The notes beneath the pieces are model-generated. The model worked only from the letters and a program-made list of their open reading frames with translations. It ran no database searches and was not told where the DNA came from. The position numbers were made by a program, and so were the translations under genes. A stretch of DNA of 64,000 nucleotides from an uncultured Bacteroides sp. (lineage in GTDB: Bacteria; Bacteroidota; Bacteroidia; Bacteroidales; Bacteroidaceae): positions 3,596,001 through 3,660,000 of the forward strand of contig NZ_OY781099.1 of the NCBI RefSeq assembly GCF_963676325.1, given 5' to 3'. This document shows, piece after piece, positions 62,266-64,000 of this stretch (position 1 is the first letter of the stretch; the number at the start of each line of letters is the position of its first letter).

Positions 62266-63093
62266 TCATCTGCAATGCAACTCAATAACCACAATCTCAC
62301 TTGGTGCAAACATTCTCAGTCTTTTAGAAGAAGTACCTATCCCATTAGTGATAATTACCGGAACGCCGGCTGATGTTTTCTTTTTCCCTTTTAAAAACCT
62401 CTTCCCATAATGAGAAGGAACAATCGGTGCATAAAGTCCCATAAGAGTTACCTGCCCTCCATGCGTATGCCCCGCCAAGGCGAGATCGGTATTAGACACA
62501 TCTACATCTTCTACATAATCCGGAGTATGAGTCAATAAGATAACAAAATCCTTCGGACTAAGAGCCAAAGTTGGTGAAACACCATTCTGTTTCAAATCAA
62601 AAGGGTTACGCACACCTGCAATGATAATCCGTTGGTCCCCTTTTGTTATCGTATCGCAAGCATGTTCCAACACACGCATACCATGTCTTTTCATTTCAGC
62701 AACTATATCATCATGACAGCGCTCGTAATCATTGTTTCCCATTACCCCGGCAATGCCATACTTTGGTTGAACCTCCGCCAGTCTGTCGAAAAGTTCCGTA
62801 ACATACTGGCAACCTTCCTGATAATCTCCTCCCATCAACAACAAATCAGGGTTAACTGTTTGCAATTGGCGGACAAGTTTTATTAATCCCGCTTGCTGAA
62901 GAGCGCTCTTATAATGAAGATCTGAAATGAAAGCGATCCGAAAACCATCAAATGAATCAGGAATATCTTTATGGTAAAAGTCATACTTATTCACATGTTG
63001 TGCTCCCCGCCTCGAAAGATTCTTTGTGGTGGAACAGGAAGTAAGAAGTATTTCAAAAACAAGAAGGCAAAAGAACAAGCGTTGAGTTCTCAT
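62266..63093 (-). CDS. Calcineurin-like metallophosphoesterase, lipoprotein
   Basis: 275 residues. The N-terminus is a lipoprotein signal (LTSC, Cys20), so it is probably periplasmic and membrane-anchored. Metallophosphoesterase motifs appear in order: FISDLHY, MGGDYQEG, MGNNDYE, LLTHTPDY and LAGHTHGGQ. The arrangement matches the YkuE/YaeI-like group acting on lipid or nucleotide phosphates; the substrate is not known. Single gene with a promoter box about 40 bp upstream. Confidence 0.9.
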   Translation of the reverse strand: MRTQRLFFCLLVFEILLTSCSTTKNLSRRGAQHVNKYDFYHKDIPDSFDGFRIAFISDLHYKSALQQAGLIKLVRQLQTVNPDLLLMGGDYQEGCQYVTELFDRLAEVQPKYGIAGVMGNNDYERCHDDIVAEMKRHGMRVLEHACDTITKGDQRIIIAGVRNPFDLKQNGVSPTLALSPKDFVILLTHTPDYVEDVDVSNTDLALAGHTHGGQVTLMGLYAPIVPSHYGKRFLKGKKKTSAGVPVIITNGIGTSSKRLRMFAPSEIVVIELHCR

Positions 63094-63131
63094 CTTAGGA
63101 TTTATCTATTCAACAATAAAACTATCTGCTA

Positions 63132-63139
63132 CAAAAATA
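63132..63139 (-). promoter_or_regulatory. -7 box for the phosphoesterase gene
   Basis: Reads TATTTTTG on the minus strand, 39 bp upstream of the ATG at 63093. Confidence 0.5.
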
Positions 63140-63290
63140 CGCCATATAACCCGAGAAAGATTAAACAAGAAAGACTTTTTTAAAGTGCTGATTTGTTAAA
63201 AGTATAAACATTTACTATCACGTTTTTAATTTAAACCGTTGATAAATAATTTTTTCTATCATATTGATGCACTAACAACTAAAAAATATA

Positions 63291-63298
63291 TAAGTTTG
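63291..63298 (+). promoter_or_regulatory. -7 box for the DUF4468-like gene
   Basis: TAAGTTTG, 58 bp upstream of the ATG at 63357. Confidence 0.5.
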
Positions 63299-63356
63299 CA
63301 ACTTACAAAACATTGTTAGTAATAGTAATTTTTTGCGTTCTTAATATAATACCGTT

Positions 63357-64000
63357 ATGAAAAAATTAGCATTTCTTTTAATATTTTTTATTTCTTGTTT
63401 ACCCACAATGATACATGCTCAGGAAGACGAAAGTGAGAATAGCAAAAACTATCTGACTGGTGCCGTACCTGAAAAAGAGGGAAAAGTTGTTTTCTCCAAA
63501 GAATTCAACCTGTCTGGTCTGTCTCAAGATCAAGTTTTCGACAAAATGATGGATTGGATGGGAAAACGACTAAAAAAGAATAACAATACAAGTAGGGTGA
63601 TTTATTCTGATAAAGAGAAAGCCATTTTAGCAGGATACGGCGAAGAATATATAATCTTCAAATCAAATTCACTCTCTCTGGACCGGGCTCTGATTAAATA
63701 TCAGATAGTAGCTACATGTCTGCCGGGGAAATGTATTGTGGACATTGAAAAAATATATTATGACTACGAAAAAGATAAAAAGATACCAGCCGAACAACAG
63801 ATAACTGACAAAGAGGCTTTGAATAAAGACAAAACCAAGCTGATACGAGGTTATGCTAAGTTCCGTATAAAGACAATTGATTTTGTCGACGCATTATTCT
63901 TCCATTTGCAGAAAGCAATAGGAGCAGCACCTATTACAACTCAGGTTACAGAGACAGCTCCCTTAGTTGCGAGTAAGCCCGATGTCAGTTCTATTCCTTC
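63357..64000 (+). CDS. Exported DUF4468-like protein (partial, runs off the window)
   Basis: The first 214 codons are open to the window end. The N-terminus is a signal peptide (MKKLAFLLIFFISCLPTMIHAQ, cut after HAQ likely). The mature part begins GKVVFSKEFNLSGLSQDQVFDKMMDWMGKRL and continues with an alternating beta/alpha pattern ending in KTKLIRGYAKFRIKTIDFVDALFFHL. This resembles the DUF4468 (TBP-like fold) domain common in exported Bacteroides proteins: an F-x-K-x-F-N/E opening, helix, then a beta sheet. Function is unknown. The C-terminal part is missing, so any extra domain cannot be seen. Confidence 0.7.
   Translation, partial: MKKLAFLLIFFISCLPTMIHAQEDESENSKNYLTGAVPEKEGKVVFSKEFNLSGLSQDQVFDKMMDWMGKRLKKNNNTSRVIYSDKEKAILAGYGEEYIIFKSNSLSLDRALIKYQIVATCLPGKCIVDIEKIYYDYEKDKKIPAEQQITDKEALNKDKTKLIRGYAKFRIKTIDFVDALFFHLQKAIGAAPITTQVTETAPLVASKPDVSSIP

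Overview
The window is from a low-GC anaerobic member of the Bacteroidetes, most likely Bacteroides or a close relative. The reasons are the TAnnTTTG -7 promoter boxes in front of most genes, a SusC/SusD polysaccharide utilisation locus with a hybrid two-component regulator, a SprA outer-membrane protein next to ruvA, class III ribonucleotide reductase, and conserved neighbours such as murA-rimM, dxr-rseP and DUF4290.

Layout. 1-8.7 kb: the end of a prolyl oligopeptidase gene, a nitroreductase lipoprotein, a large receiver/PEP-synthase-like fusion, gdhA, an RlpA-type protein, an M24 aminopeptidase and a kelch protein. 8.75-11.95 kb: an intergenic region of nested inverted repeats into which a complete IS66-family element (9213-11772, 20-bp perfect ends, 8-bp target duplication) has inserted. 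11.9-24.3 kb: lgt, ruvA, the 2464-residue sprA, a lipoprotein, a CCA-adding-type nucleotidyltransferase and a hemolysin III/PAQR protein. 24.3-40.5 kb: a compact arabinan-type utilisation locus (GH43-GH51-GH43 on the minus strand; HTCS regulator, SusC, SusD and GH43 on the plus strand). 40.7-42.0 kb: a complete ISAs1-family element with a 10-bp target duplication. 42.7-48 kb: an APC amino-acid permease, then a cobalamin riboswitch ahead of nrdD-nrdG. 48-55.3 kb (minus strand): rseP, dxr, an ABC ATPase, rimM, murA, DUF4290 and tsaB. 55.3-59.2 kb (minus strand): a three-gene biotin-dependent acyl-CoA carboxylase operon behind a second cobalamin riboswitch. 59.3-64 kb: yicC, gmk, nadD, a repeat-rich spacer, a metallophosphoesterase and the start of a DUF4468 protein.

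How the genes work together. The utilisation locus appears to bind, import and cut arabinan or arabinose-branched glycans. A TCCACY-N15-TCCACC repeat stands about 20 bp upstream of a -7 box at both the susC promoter and the divergent glycosidase promoter, which suggests one operator type for the HTCS. The two cobalamin riboswitches tie deoxynucleotide synthesis and propionyl/methylmalonyl-CoA metabolism to B12 supply.

The least explained material is intergenic. Several spacers hold palindromes or direct repeats set 22 bp apart with locus-specific sequence (21.07, 40.63, 50.81, 50.87 and 61.71 kb). Others hold long inverted repeats enclosing about 75-115 nt (9.07, 42.16 and 62.07 kb). These are the best candidates for something undescribed. 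No CRISPR array, tRNA or rRNA was recognised.
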